Shown here one piece after another: positions 35,667 to 44,676 of a stretch of DNA of 64,000 bases (position 1 is its first letter; each line of letters starts with the position of its first letter). Under the pieces are notes generated by a model that did not search any database, was not told where the DNA came from, and saw only the letters and a list, made by a program, of their open reading frames with translations. Source of the DNA: an uncultured Eubacteriales bacterium (GTDB lineage: Bacteria; Bacillota; Clostridia; Oscillospirales; Oscillospiraceae). The translations under genes and the position numbers were made by a program. The DNA lies in contig OMVL01000001.1 in NCBI GenBank assembly GCA_900314485.1, positions 1 to 64,000 of the forward strand, given 5' to 3'.

Positions 35667-37295
35667 ATGCTGGATAAGACAAAACGGGGCTGGTGGAAGT
35701 CGGCTGTTTTCTATCAGATCTACCCTAAGAGTTTTCAGGACACCAACGGTGATGGCGTGGGCGACATCCCGGGCATTATCTCCCGCCTGGACTACCTGGA
35801 GCAGCTGGGCATTGACGGGATCTGGCTCTCTCCGGTCTATGAATCCCCTCAGGAGGATAACGGCTACGACATCTCAGACTATGAGGCTATCTATCCTCCC
35901 TTCGGCACCATGGAAGACATGGAGAAACTGATCCGGGAGGCGGAGAAACGGGGCATCTCCATCATTATGGACCTGGTCCTCAACCACACCTCGGACGAGC
36001 ACCGCTGGTTTCAGGAGGCGCGCAAAAGCAGAGACAATCCCTACCATGACTTCTACGTCTGGCGGGACGGCCGGCCGGATTGCCCGCCCAACGATATGAG
36101 GGGCGTTTTCGGCGGCTCTGCCTGGACCTATGTGCCCCATCTGGGCCAGTACTACTTCCACCAGTTTGCCGCCAAGCAGCCCGATCTGAACTGGGACAAT
36201 CCTGCTGTCCGGGAGGCGCTTTATCAAATGATCCGCTTCTGGGCCGGCAAGGGCGTAGGCGGCTTTCGTCTGGACGTCATCGACCAGATCGCAAAGGTGC
36301 CGGATGAGAAGATTACCGCCAACGGTCCTCGGCTGCACGAGTTTTTGCGGGAGCTGTCCGAAAAGGCCTTTGTCCGGGAGGGACTGGTCAGCGTGGGCGA
36401 GGCATGGAGCGCCGATGTGGAGCGGGCAAAGCAGTTCAGCAATCCGGACGGCAGTGAGCTGAGCATGGTTTTCCAGTTTGAACATATCTGTCTGGATCAG
36501 AAGGGGGAGAAGTGGGATGTCATTCCCCTGCACCTGCCGGCATTGAAGCGCTGCTTTGACCGCTGGCAGAGAGGACTGCACAACTGCGGCTGGAACAGTC
36601 TCTTTATGGACAACCACGATCTTCCCCGCATCGTCTCCCGCTGGGGCAATGACGGAGCGTACCGGGTGGAGTCCGCCAAAATGCTGGCCGCCATGCTCCA
36701 CGGCATGCAGGGCACGCCTTACATCTATCAGGGTGAGGAGCTGGGCATGACCAATATCCGCCTGCCCATTGACCAATACGTAGACCTGGAGATCAAAAAT
36801 CTCTATCAGGAGCGCACCGCCCGGGGTGTCCCGGAGGAGGAGGTGCTCCGCTCGATCTACGCCAGAGGCCGTGATAACGCCCGCACTCCCATGCAGTGGA
36901 CAGACGGTGATCAGGCGGGTTTTTCTGACGTCCGTCCCTGGCTGCCCGTCAATCCCAACTACAAGACCGTCAATGCTGCCGCCGCCCTGGAGGATCCCGA
37001 TTCTACCTTCTACTTCTATCAGAAGCTGATCGCTCTGCGCAAGCAGTATCCTATCTTTCAGGACGGCAGCTTCACCCTGCTCCTCCCGGAGGACGAGCAG
37101 ATTTTTGCCTATCGCAGAGACACGGAAAAGGAACACCTGCTGGTGGTCTGCAACTTCACCCCGGATACGATCCCCTTTGACCGCCCGGCAGAGTTTGAAA
37201 ACGCCCGGCTGCTGCTGTCGAACTATGAGCAGGGGACAGGGCCTCTTCGCCCCTATGAGGCACAAATTTACTACCTGAGCGAGGAAACCCAATGA
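35667..37295 (+). CDS. Alpha-glucosidase (GH13, oligo-1,6-glucosidase type)
   Basis: A 542-residue cytoplasmic GH13 enzyme that releases glucose from short malto- or isomalto-oligosaccharides. Catalytic residues: nucleophile Asp203 (FRLDVID), acid/base Glu245 (VGEAW) and Asp318 (DNHD). QPDLNWDNP in the domain B region is typical of the GH13_31 exo-glucosidases. Trehalose-6-phosphate hydrolase is a near relative and cannot be excluded. ATG at 35667 is seven bases after GGGGAG; an ATG two codons earlier is too close. It overlaps the HAD gene by four bases. Confidence 0.9.
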   Translation: MLDKTKRGWWKSAVFYQIYPKSFQDTNGDGVGDIPGIISRLDYLEQLGIDGIWLSPVYESPQEDNGYDISDYEAIYPPFGTMEDMEKLIREAEKRGISIIMDLVLNHTSDEHRWFQEARKSRDNPYHDFYVWRDGRPDCPPNDMRGVFGGSAWTYVPHLGQYYFHQFAAKQPDLNWDNPAVREALYQMIRFWAGKGVGGFRLDVIDQIAKVPDEKITANGPRLHEFLRELSEKAFVREGLVSVGEAWSADVERAKQFSNPDGSELSMVFQFEHICLDQKGEKWDVIPLHLPALKRCFDRWQRGLHNCGWNSLFMDNHDLPRIVSRWGNDGAYRVESAKMLAAMLHGMQGTPYIYQGEELGMTNIRLPIDQYVDLEIKNLYQERTARGVPEEEVLRSIYARGRDNARTPMQWTDGDQAGFSDVRPWLPVNPNYKTVNAAAALEDPDSTFYFYQKLIALRKQYPIFQDGSFTLLLPEDEQIFAYRRDTEKEHLLVVCNFTPDTIPFDRPAEFENARLLLSNYEQGTGPLRPYEAQIYYLSEETQ

Positions 37296-38032
37296 AATGG
37301 ACCAACTGTGTATTTGACCTCTATGGTACCCTGGTAGACATCCACACCGACGAGTCCGCCCCCTGCCTGTGGGAGAATCTGCTGGAGCACTATCGGACTC
37401 AGGGGGCAGTTTACAGCACTCCTCAGGAACTGAAAGAGCGCTATTTCGCCATTGTCCGTGAGCGGGAGCAGGGGAGTGTCCGGCTGCGCAACGATTCCCA
37501 TGAGTCGCACCCGGAAATCCAGATTGAATATGTCTTTCAGCAGCTCTTCCAAGAGCGGGGCGTTCATGCGGATATGGCCCAGGCTGTGGAGGCGGGACGT
37601 CGCTTCCGGGAGTGGTCCATGGACTATATCCGGCTTTACGATGGGGCAAAAAAGCTGCTAACTGATTTGAAAATACAAGGCTGTAAAGTATATTTGCTTT
37701 CCAATGCTCAGGCCATCTTTACCACCTATGAACTGGAGGTTTTGGATCTGATCTCTGCCTTTGACGGCATCTACCTCTCCTCCGACTACGGATACAAGAA
37801 GCCGGACCGCCGCTTTTTCCGTATTTTACTGGAGGAGCAGGGGATCGACCCGACAACTGCCGTCATGATCGGAAACGACGGCGTGTGTGATATTGCAGGG
37901 GCCAGAGCGGTCGGCATGTCCACAGTCTATATTCATTCCAATATCTCCCCCAAGGAAGCGTCTCCTGTGGCAGATTACGTGTTGCCGGAGATGGATCTCA
38001 ACAGGGTAGGGGAGATCCTCATGGAAAAATGA
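37292..38032 (+). CDS. HAD family hydrolase
   Basis: A 246-residue haloacid-dehalogenase-superfamily protein. Motif I is FDLYGT with nucleophile Asp9, motif II is the Ser in LLSNAQ, motif III Lys lies in YKKPDRRF and motif IV in MIGNDGVCDIAGA. The usual second Asp of DxDGT is Tyr11, as in dehalogenase-like members. Its ATG overlaps the alpha-glucosidase stop, so a role in sugar phosphate metabolism is suggested by position only. The substrate is unknown. Confidence 0.8.
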   Translation: MKWTNCVFDLYGTLVDIHTDESAPCLWENLLEHYRTQGAVYSTPQELKERYFAIVREREQGSVRLRNDSHESHPEIQIEYVFQQLFQERGVHADMAQAVEAGRRFREWSMDYIRLYDGAKKLLTDLKIQGCKVYLLSNAQAIFTTYELEVLDLISAFDGIYLSSDYGYKKPDRRFFRILLEEQGIDPTTAVMIGNDGVCDIAGARAVGMSTVYIHSNISPKEASPVADYVLPEMDLNRVGEILMEK

Positions 38033-38203
38033 GCGGATAAGCTTCAAGCTTTGACGGAACACAGAATTTTAACCCTTTGTAACTTTTGTATATTTGTCAT
38101 TATATTTCTCATATTTGCAGAAAAAGAACAACCTTTTATTCACCGAAAAGTGGCGGCGTTTTGAGATATAAAAAGTAATTTGCAAAAACGAAAACAAAAG
38201 AGA

Positions 38204-38232
38204 TTGACAAGGAAGGAAAAAGGAGCTAAACT
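38204..38232 (+). promoter_or_regulatory. Promoter of malEFG
   Basis: TTGACA (38204-38209), 17-base spacer, TAAACT (38227-38232). The 276-base gap before malE is AT-rich; no convincing cre or LacI-type operator was found. Confidence 0.65.
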
Positions 38233-38308
38233 AAAGTTGCCATTCAGTAATGTGTCTTGTGCAATAAGCTGAATAGGAATCATTACATCATGTAAGGAGA
38301 GGAACAAC

Positions 38309-39595
38309 ATGAACAAGAAACTGCTGTCTCTGTTGCTTGTTCTCGCCATGGCGCTCGGCATGCTGACTGCCTGCGGCGGAAACAACAACACTGAGACCCC
38401 GGCTGCGGACAATACCCCCGCCGCCACTGAGACTGAGGCTCCCGCTGATGTCGACTACGGCAGCGGCACCATCACCATCTGGGTCGCTGACAACATCACC
38501 GACTTCACCCAGGCTCAGGCTGCTGCCTTTATCGAGGCCAACCCCGCTTTCGCCGGCTATGACATCGTTGTCGAGGCTGTTGGCGAGGGCGATGCCGCTG
38601 GCAACATGATCACCGACGTCGAGGGCGGCGCTGATATCTATGGCTTTGCTCAGGACCAGCTGTCCCGTCTGGTCGTCGCCGGTGCTCTGACTCCCGTTGT
38701 GGGCGACAATGCCGCTTGGGTTGCTGAGCAGAACGATGCCGGCGCTGTTGGCGCTGCCACCATGGGCGACACCATCTATGCTTATCCCATCACCTCCGAT
38801 AACGGCTACTTCCTGTACTATGACAGCAGCGTCATCACCGATCCCACCTCTCTCGAGGCGATCCTGGCCGACGCTGAGGCTGCCGGCAAGGGCGTCTACA
38901 TGGAGATCAACAACGGCTGGTATCAGACCTCCTTCTTCTTCGGCACCGGCTGCGAGCTGACCTATGACACCGACGAGAACGGCTTCACCGGCGCTAACGT
39001 TACTTACGCTTCCGATGCCGGCGTTCAGGCTCTGAAGGCCATCATCGCTCTGAGCAACTCCCCTGCTTTCACCAACGGCTCTTCCGTTGAGAATGCTACC
39101 AACGCCGCTGCTATCATCGACGGCACTTGGGACGCTGGCAATGCTCAGGCTCTGTTCGGCGACAACTATGCTGCCGCCAAGCTGCCCACCTTCACCGTGG
39201 ACGGCAACACCTATCAGATGAGCGGCTTCAGCGGCTTCAAGCTGCTGGGCGTTAAGCCTCAGACTGATGCCGGCAAGCTGGCTGCCTGCCAGGCTCTGGC
39301 TCAGTACCTCTCCAGCGCTGATGTTCAGCTCGCTCGTTTCGAGGCTGTTGGCTGGGGCCCCTCCAACCTGACCGCTCAGCAGGATCCTGCTGTCCAGGCT
39401 GACCCCGCTCTGGCCGCTCTGGCTGAGCAGATTCCCTATGACATTCCTCAGGGCCAGTATCCTGGCGACTACTGGGGTCTGGCTACTTCCCTCGGCGACT
39501 CCGTCATCGCTAATGAGTATGACAACGCCTCCGATGAGGAACTGATGGCCGTTCTGACCCAGTTCCAGGATACCTGCATTTCCTACGCTCAGTAA
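38309..39595 (+). CDS. malE: Maltodextrin-type ABC transporter substrate-binding lipoprotein
   Basis: A 428-residue lipoprotein: signal peptide, lipobox LTAC with Cys22 as the lipidated residue, an N/T/E/P-rich linker, then an extracellular solute-binding domain of the MalE type (ITIWVADNITDFTQAQ, GSGxANxD-like folding regions). It captures alpha-glucans outside the membrane for MalFG. Codon choice (many GCT and GTT) differs from neighbours and fits high expression. AAGGAGAGG precedes the ATG. Confidence 0.85.
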   Translation: MNKKLLSLLLVLAMALGMLTACGGNNNTETPAADNTPAATETEAPADVDYGSGTITIWVADNITDFTQAQAAAFIEANPAFAGYDIVVEAVGEGDAAGNMITDVEGGADIYGFAQDQLSRLVVAGALTPVVGDNAAWVAEQNDAGAVGAATMGDTIYAYPITSDNGYFLYYDSSVITDPTSLEAILADAEAAGKGVYMEINNGWYQTSFFFGTGCELTYDTDENGFTGANVTYASDAGVQALKAIIALSNSPAFTNGSSVENATNAAAIIDGTWDAGNAQALFGDNYAAAKLPTFTVDGNTYQMSGFSGFKLLGVKPQTDAGKLAACQALAQYLSSADVQLARFEAVGWGPSNLTAQQDPAVQADPALAALAEQIPYDIPQGQYPGDYWGLATSLGDSVIANEYDNASDEELMAVLTQFQDTCISYAQ

Positions 39596-39650
39596 GATAA
39601 CGGACTCGTTTCGCTGAACGGGAAGCATTCCGCTTAATCTAACGAAACGT

Positions 39651-39681
39651 CAGGCAGGGTGTTCTATGGATGCCCTGCCTG
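39651..39681 (+). other. Hairpin between malE and malF
   Basis: A perfect 9-bp stem CAGGCAGGG/CCCTGCCTG with a 13-base loop and no U-run. A second pairing, CGTTTCG with CGAAACG, brackets the preceding 40 bases. It probably protects the malE end of the message and lowers malFG, as in E. coli malEFG. Confidence 0.55.
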
Positions 39682-39724
39682 ATGCATTCAAAGGGTGAGC
39701 CTGCGTTTTGAGATTGGAGGTATT

Positions 39725-41119
39725 ATGGAAGAGAAAAAATCGGTGGCCGCTAAAATCGGCGGTTTCTTCAAATGGATCGGCACAGATCTGAAAGAGATCG
39801 GCAGAACATTTGTCAAGGGAGACGTTTTAACCAAGATCTCCTTTATTATCATGGGCTTTGGACAGATCGTCCGCAAACAGTTTGCTCGCGGCATTGCGTT
39901 TTTGGCAGCAGAGGCTGCGGCTCTGTACTTTATCTTCAGCTTCGGCGCAAATTACCTGAAGGACATTGTGACGCTGGGTACTCACGGCCGCGGCTTCAAT
40001 CCTGACGGTACGGTCTCTTATGGCGACAACAGCTTCTTTATCCTGCTCTATGGCATTCTGACCATTGTTGTGATTCTGGCGCTGCTCTTCCTGTGGAGAG
40101 TCAACCTGCGGCAGAATATGGATGCCCAGGAGCGCCTTGCCGAAGGCAAGAGACTGCCCACCAACCGGCAGGATCTTTTCTCCCTGCTGGATGAAAACTT
40201 TGACAAGACCCTGATGGCACTGCCGGTGCTGGGCATCTTTGTCTTTACGGTGCTGCCGATCATCTTTATGATCTGTGTCGCCTTCACCAATTATGACAAA
40301 AACCATCAGCCGCCCTCCGCTCTGTTTACCTGGGTCGGCGTCGACAACTTCAAGAATCTTGTTTCCTTCGGCACCGAAGGCTTTGGCCCCACCTTCTTCA
40401 CCGTCCTGCTCTGGACGCTGATCTGGGCTTTTTTTGCCACCTTCCTGACCTACTTCCTCGGTATGGCGATTGCAATGCTGATCAACAAGAAGGGAATTCG
40501 CTTCAAGAAGCTGTGGCGTACCATCCTTGTTATGACGATCGCTGTTCCTCAGTTCGTCTCCCTGCTGTATGTGGGCAAAATGTTTGCCGCTGACGGTCTG
40601 GTTAACGCTTATCTGATGAAGTGGGGCTGGATCAGTTCGGCGATTCCGTTCTGGACGAACCCCATGTTGGCTCGGATCATGATTATCCTCATCAACCTGT
40701 GGATTGGCATTCCCTATACCATGCTGATCGTCACCGGTCTTTTGATGAATATCCCTGCCGAACTATATGAGAGCGCACGCATCGACGGTGCCAACGCGTT
40801 CCAGACCTTCCGTTCTATCACGCTGCCTTACATGCTCTTCGTCACTGGCCCGTTCCTCCTGACACAGTTTACCGGAAACCTGAACAACTTCAACGTCATC
40901 TTCTTGCTGAATCAGGGCAAGCCGCAAGCTATGAACCTGACCGGCAACGCAGGCTACACCGACCTGCTTGTCACATGGCTGTATAAGATGACGGTCAACG
41001 ACACGAACTACCGCATGGCAGCCGTCATTGGTATCATGGTCTTTATTGTTACCGCGGTTGTTTCTCTGGTAGTCTACAACCTGTTGCCGTCTGTCAAGGA
41101 TGAGGAGGGATTCCAGTAA
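39725..41119 (+). CDS. malF: Maltodextrin ABC transporter permease MalF
   Basis: A 464-residue membrane permease. It has an N-terminal cytoplasmic stretch and extra helices before the permease core, as in MalF, and the EAA loop YESARIDGANAFQTFRSITLP that docks the ATPase. The ATG at 39725 follows GGAGG; an in-frame GTG at 39695 has no site. It meets malG at one shared base (TAATG). No MalK-type ATPase is encoded nearby. Confidence 0.9.
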   Translation: MEEKKSVAAKIGGFFKWIGTDLKEIGRTFVKGDVLTKISFIIMGFGQIVRKQFARGIAFLAAEAAALYFIFSFGANYLKDIVTLGTHGRGFNPDGTVSYGDNSFFILLYGILTIVVILALLFLWRVNLRQNMDAQERLAEGKRLPTNRQDLFSLLDENFDKTLMALPVLGIFVFTVLPIIFMICVAFTNYDKNHQPPSALFTWVGVDNFKNLVSFGTEGFGPTFFTVLLWTLIWAFFATFLTYFLGMAIAMLINKKGIRFKKLWRTILVMTIAVPQFVSLLYVGKMFAADGLVNAYLMKWGWISSAIPFWTNPMLARIMIILINLWIGIPYTMLIVTGLLMNIPAELYESARIDGANAFQTFRSITLPYMLFVTGPFLLTQFTGNLNNFNVIFLLNQGKPQAMNLTGNAGYTDLLVTWLYKMTVNDTNYRMAAVIGIMVFIVTAVVSLVVYNLLPSVKDEEGFQ

Positions 41120-41970
41120 TGTTAAGAAGACGTAGAATCGGTAATGCGCTCGCTTACCTCCTTTTGATCATTATCAGTGTGATCTGGTTGTTCCCCTTTT
41201 TCTGCCTTCTCATGCAGAGCTTCCGCTCCTATGCCACAGAAAGCGGCGGCATGGTGAACTATTTGATGCCCAGAGAGTTTTCTCTGGATAACTATAAGTT
41301 CCTCTTCGGTGATGGCACCAAGTTCACCAAGTGGTACCTGAACACTTTCATTATCGCAGTCTTTGTGACACTCTTCCAGACGATCGTCATTATCTGTGTC
41401 AGCTACGCCCTCTCCCGTATGCGCTTTAAGGGCCGCCGTGGATTGATGAACATCTGGCTGGTTCTGGGCATGTTCCCCGGCTTTTTGACCATGATCTGCC
41501 TGTACTTCCTGCTCAAGATGCTCGGTCTGACCCAGGAGGGTGCAATCCCCGGCTTGATCCTGATTTCGGTCGCCAGCTCCGGCATGGGCTACTATGTCTG
41601 TAAGGGCTACTTCGATACCATCCCCAAGTCTCTGGACGAGGCAGCTCGTATCGACGGCGCATCCCGGGCGCAGATCCTGTTCCAGATGATTATTCCGCTG
41701 TCTAAGCCGATCATCATCTACACCGCTCTGGTCGCCTTCATGGCTCCCTGGTGTGATTACATCTTCGCCTCTTACGTGGCCTTTGGTCACAGCGACAGCT
41801 ACAACGTAGCAGTCGCCATGCAGCGCTGGGTCTGGACCAACGACTATCAGGGCTACTTCACCCGCTTCTGCGCAGGCGGTATTCTGGTAGCCATCCCGGT
41901 CACCATCCTCTTTATGTGCCTGCAGAGGTACTATGTGGAGGGCGTCACCGGAGGTTCCGTCAAGGGCTGA
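41119..41970 (+). CDS. malG: Maltodextrin ABC transporter permease MalG
   Basis: A 283-residue permease with six helices and the EAA loop DEAARIDGASRAQILFQMIIP. It forms the transmembrane channel with MalF. The MalG-like end (RYYVEGVTGGSVKG) matches the family tail that enters the MalK dimer. The ATPase must be a shared MsmX/MalK-like protein outside the window. A terminator follows. Confidence 0.92.
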   Translation: MLRRRRIGNALAYLLLIIISVIWLFPFFCLLMQSFRSYATESGGMVNYLMPREFSLDNYKFLFGDGTKFTKWYLNTFIIAVFVTLFQTIVIICVSYALSRMRFKGRRGLMNIWLVLGMFPGFLTMICLYFLLKMLGLTQEGAIPGLILISVASSGMGYYVCKGYFDTIPKSLDEAARIDGASRAQILFQMIIPLSKPIIIYTALVAFMAPWCDYIFASYVAFGHSDSYNVAVAMQRWVWTNDYQGYFTRFCAGGILVAIPVTILFMCLQRYYVEGVTGGSVKG

Positions 41971-41995
41971 TTTCTCTCCCCAAACCATATATCCC

Positions 41996-42029
41996 AAAAG
42001 CGGCGGCAGCTATGGCTGCTGCCGCTTTT
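41996..42029 (+). terminator. Terminator of malEFG
   Basis: A stem of about 15 bp (AAAAGCGGCGGCAGC with GCTGCTGCCGCTTTT, one G-T pair) and loop TATG, ending in TTTT. Confidence 0.88.
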
Positions 42030-42070
42030 CAGTAAGCACACGAAAGCACCATGTCTGAGGAGGAAACACT

Positions 42071-43816
42071 ATGAAAAAACCGATGCGTATTATCTCGCTG
42101 CTGCTGGCGTTGCTGCTCCTTTGCAGCTGCGGGGGGGCAGGGGAAGCAGAGCCGTCTGCACCCGAGACGCCTGATGAACAGACTGCGGAACAGCCTGCTG
42201 AGGTATCAAATGAAGGGGAGGATGTCCCTTCCGAAGGGGAGCCTGATAGCATCCAGCCCTCTCAGATGGAACTGCTGAACAGTGCCTTGGTGCCGCAGGC
42301 AGATGAGGATGCCTACCGCACGACTTACGAAGTCTTTGTCTATTCCTTCTATGACAGCGACGGTGACGGCATCGGGGATCTGGGCGGCCTGACGGAAAAG
42401 CTGGACTATATCAATGACGGGGATCCCGCCTCCGGTGATGACCTGGGCTGCACTATGATCTGGCTCATGCCCGTTTTCCCGTCTCCTACCTATCATAAGT
42501 ATGACACAACGGACTATATGGACATTGACCCTCAGTACGGCACATTGGAGGATTTTGACCATCTGCTGGCAGAGTGCCACGCACGGGGCATTCGATTGAT
42601 CCTCGATCTGGCAATCAATCATACTTCTTCCGAACACCCGTGGTTTACGACTGCCGCAGATTATCTGCGCAGCCTGCCTCAGGATGCCGAGCCTTCCGTG
42701 GAAGAGTGCCCCTATGTCGATTACTACAACTTCACCCGTGAGGCGGCCAACGGCTATGCTCAGGTTCCCGGTACGAGTTGGTACTACGAGGCCCGCTTCT
42801 GGTCCGGTATGCCGGATCTGAATCTGGACAGCGAGGCGGTCCGCAATGAGATCGCAGAGATCACCGGTTTTTGGCTGGACAGAGGTGTGGACGGCTTCCG
42901 CCTGGACGCTGTCACGTCCTATTACACCGAGAGCCGTCTGGACAGCATTGCCTTTATGGGTTGGCTGACAGATACGGTCAAGAGCCAGAATCCGGAGGCC
43001 TATCTCGTGGCCGAAGGGTGGGCGGATCAGGGTACCTACGCCTCCTACTATGAGAGCGGTATCGACTCCATGTTCGACTTTGCTTTCGCTGACGGTGACG
43101 GTACGATTGCCAGAGTGGTCAAAGGCACCACCAGCGCAAGCGCTTTTGGTGAGGCAATGGAGTCGGAGGAGGCGCTTTATGCCTCCTACAATCCGGACTA
43201 TATCAACGCCCCGTTTTACACCAATCACGACATGGCTCGCAGTACGGGCTATTACGCCTGGGACGACGGCAGCCACACCAAGCTGGCCGGCGCTCTCAAC
43301 CTGCTGATGACCGGAAACGCTTTTGTCTATTACGGTGAAGAACTGGGCATGAAAGGCTCCGGCAAAGACGAGAACAAGCGTGCGCCCATGTACTGGACCG
43401 AGGACGCCGATGCGGAAGGTATGTGTGTCGGTCCCCAGGACATGGAGAGCTTCGAGATGAAATTCCCCTCTCTGGAGACCCAAGCTGTCGATTCCTATTC
43501 TGTCTATGTCTACTACCGCAACGCTATCCGCATCCGCAACAGCTTCCCGGTCATCGCCCGTGGCGCAACTGCTGTGGTGGAGGAGATGTCCGATAAGGAG
43601 ATCTGCGCCTTTACCAGGATCAAGGAGGGAACCGACTTGGAGCCTGTCCTGGTGGTCATCAATGCCTCGGAAGAGGCGAAAACGGTGCCCCTGTCCGGTG
43701 ACGGCGCTGACTACACCACTCTCTCAGCTGTTCTCACAGTATCGGAAGACCAGGTTGCATTGGCCGGCGATCAACTCACGCTCCCTGCCTTCGGCATTGC
43801 TGTTTTGACCAGATAA
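42071..43816 (+). CDS. Extracellular alpha-amylase family lipoprotein
   Basis: A 581-residue GH13 enzyme anchored outside the cell: signal peptide with lipobox LCSC (Cys20), an acidic P/E/S-rich linker to about residue 75, then the barrel with nucleophile Asp279 (FRLDAVT), acid/base Glu315 (VAEGW) and Asp387 (NHDMAR), and a C-terminal beta domain. It should cut starch or maltodextrins to oligomers that MalE binds. TGAGGAGG precedes the ATG. It lies between two terminators, so it needs its own promoter, which was not clearly found in the 40-base gap, or read-through. Confidence 0.9.
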   Translation: MKKPMRIISLLLALLLLCSCGGAGEAEPSAPETPDEQTAEQPAEVSNEGEDVPSEGEPDSIQPSQMELLNSALVPQADEDAYRTTYEVFVYSFYDSDGDGIGDLGGLTEKLDYINDGDPASGDDLGCTMIWLMPVFPSPTYHKYDTTDYMDIDPQYGTLEDFDHLLAECHARGIRLILDLAINHTSSEHPWFTTAADYLRSLPQDAEPSVEECPYVDYYNFTREAANGYAQVPGTSWYYEARFWSGMPDLNLDSEAVRNEIAEITGFWLDRGVDGFRLDAVTSYYTESRLDSIAFMGWLTDTVKSQNPEAYLVAEGWADQGTYASYYESGIDSMFDFAFADGDGTIARVVKGTTSASAFGEAMESEEALYASYNPDYINAPFYTNHDMARSTGYYAWDDGSHTKLAGALNLLMTGNAFVYYGEELGMKGSGKDENKRAPMYWTEDADAEGMCVGPQDMESFEMKFPSLETQAVDSYSVYVYYRNAIRIRNSFPVIARGATAVVEEMSDKEICAFTRIKEGTDLEPVLVVINASEEAKTVPLSGDGADYTTLSAVLTVSEDQVALAGDQLTLPAFGIAVLTR

Positions 43817-43830
43817 AACTGCCTGATTTT

Positions 43831-43858
43831 GCCCCGTATGCATGCATACGGGGCTTTT
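43831..43858 (+). terminator. Terminator of the amylase gene
   Basis: A fully self-complementary 24-base palindrome (43831-43854) with CATG at its centre, followed by TTTT. It folds as a 10-bp stem with a tetraloop. Confidence 0.88.
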
Positions 43859-43875
43859 CTGAAAAAAGCCGCCCG

Positions 43876-44460
43876 CTATACGTCGGGCGGCTCTGAGTCT
43901 GGGGCTCTTCCGGAAATCCCTCTTCGAAACAGACGGAGGGCGATTCGTCCCAGCCAAATTGCCAAATAGGGAAGCGGGAAGCAGAGAAGTGCCAGAATTC
44001 CCACAGATTTCCATTGAAACGCCTGTTGCAACACCATCTGATGGAGCACCAGGCCAAAGAGAACACACTCCAGCGCCAGCAGCACCAGCTCCCAGGGCTG
44101 CCGCCGTTCCCAGAAGCGCTCGTGCTCTGGGGCGATGTATTCCAGCACTTCCACATCGTTGGCCTCCGCCAGCTCTCTCCCGGCCTTGGTCAGGCAGCTG
44201 TTTGTGACCACCATAGCACGGTCGCACCCGTAAAAGCCCATTCCGGCCACGGCCTCCTGTACCGCAAAGCCGCCCACCGGGTCGGTGTAGTATTTACACT
44301 GGATTGCGTAGCGGACCCCGTGGCATCTGGCCAGCAGGTCCACGCCGTAGTCACCGGATTTTGCGGTCTGTTCAATGCTGCGAAAGCCCCGCCGCTTCAG
44401 TGCCTGAGCCACATAGGTCTCATAGTCATATCCGTCCCGGATCCGCCGCTGTCTCGGCAT
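43876..44460 (-). CDS. Mrr-type restriction endonuclease with C-terminal membrane helices
   Basis: A 194-residue protein with an N-terminal Mrr_cat nuclease domain: the catalytic pattern is Asp41 in GDYGVD and Gln54-x-Lys56 in IQCKYY. It is followed by two membrane helices (about residues 123-143 and 152-174) and a basic tail. Mrr-like nucleases cut modified or foreign DNA; a membrane anchor suggests action at the site of DNA entry, or a non-restriction role. No methylase or specificity gene is adjacent. It has its own promoter and is convergent with the amylase gene. Confidence 0.8.
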   Translation of the reverse strand: MPRQRRIRDGYDYETYVAQALKRRGFRSIEQTAKSGDYGVDLLARCHGVRYAIQCKYYTDPVGGFAVQEAVAGMGFYGCDRAMVVTNSCLTKAGRELAEANDVEVLEYIAPEHERFWERRQPWELVLLALECVLFGLVLHQMVLQQAFQWKSVGILALLCFPLPYLAIWLGRIALRLFRRGISGRAPDSEPPDV

Positions 44461-44496
44461 AAAAGATCACCCCGCTCTGCTTGGTTCATCCGTTTC

Positions 44497-44525
44497 AGTA
44501 TGGCACAGCCTATACGCTCTGTCAA
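44497..44525 (-). promoter_or_regulatory. Promoter of the Mrr-like gene
   Basis: Minus strand TTGACA (44520-44525), 17-base spacer, CATACT (44497-44502). Confidence 0.7.
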
Positions 44526-44615
44526 TAACGGTGTGGGTGACACAAACGGACAAAATAGACAAAATGGCGGGAATCCTGCATCCATTCTGTCGCATTTCCA
44601 CAGTGTCATTTTCTC

Positions 44616-44644
44616 TTTTCAAATGGCGCATTTTGGTTTATAAT
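44616..44644 (+). promoter_or_regulatory. Promoter of glnS
   Basis: TTTTCA (44616-44621), 17-base spacer, TATAAT (44639-44644). It gives a short leader, so no T-box fits between it and the gene. Confidence 0.6.
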
Positions 44645-44676
44645 ATCACAGAAAGATCAGAGAGGGAGTGATTCCT

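Noticed and set aside
37660..37700. TTGAAA-16-TATATT inside the HAD gene as a promoter for malE
   Set aside because: It is 600 bases from malE, inside coding sequence, and a better promoter lies at 38204-38232.
38181..38200. TGCAAAAACGAAAACA as a catabolite (cre) site before malE
   Set aside because: The TG-to-CG distance is six bases rather than four, so it does not fit cre.
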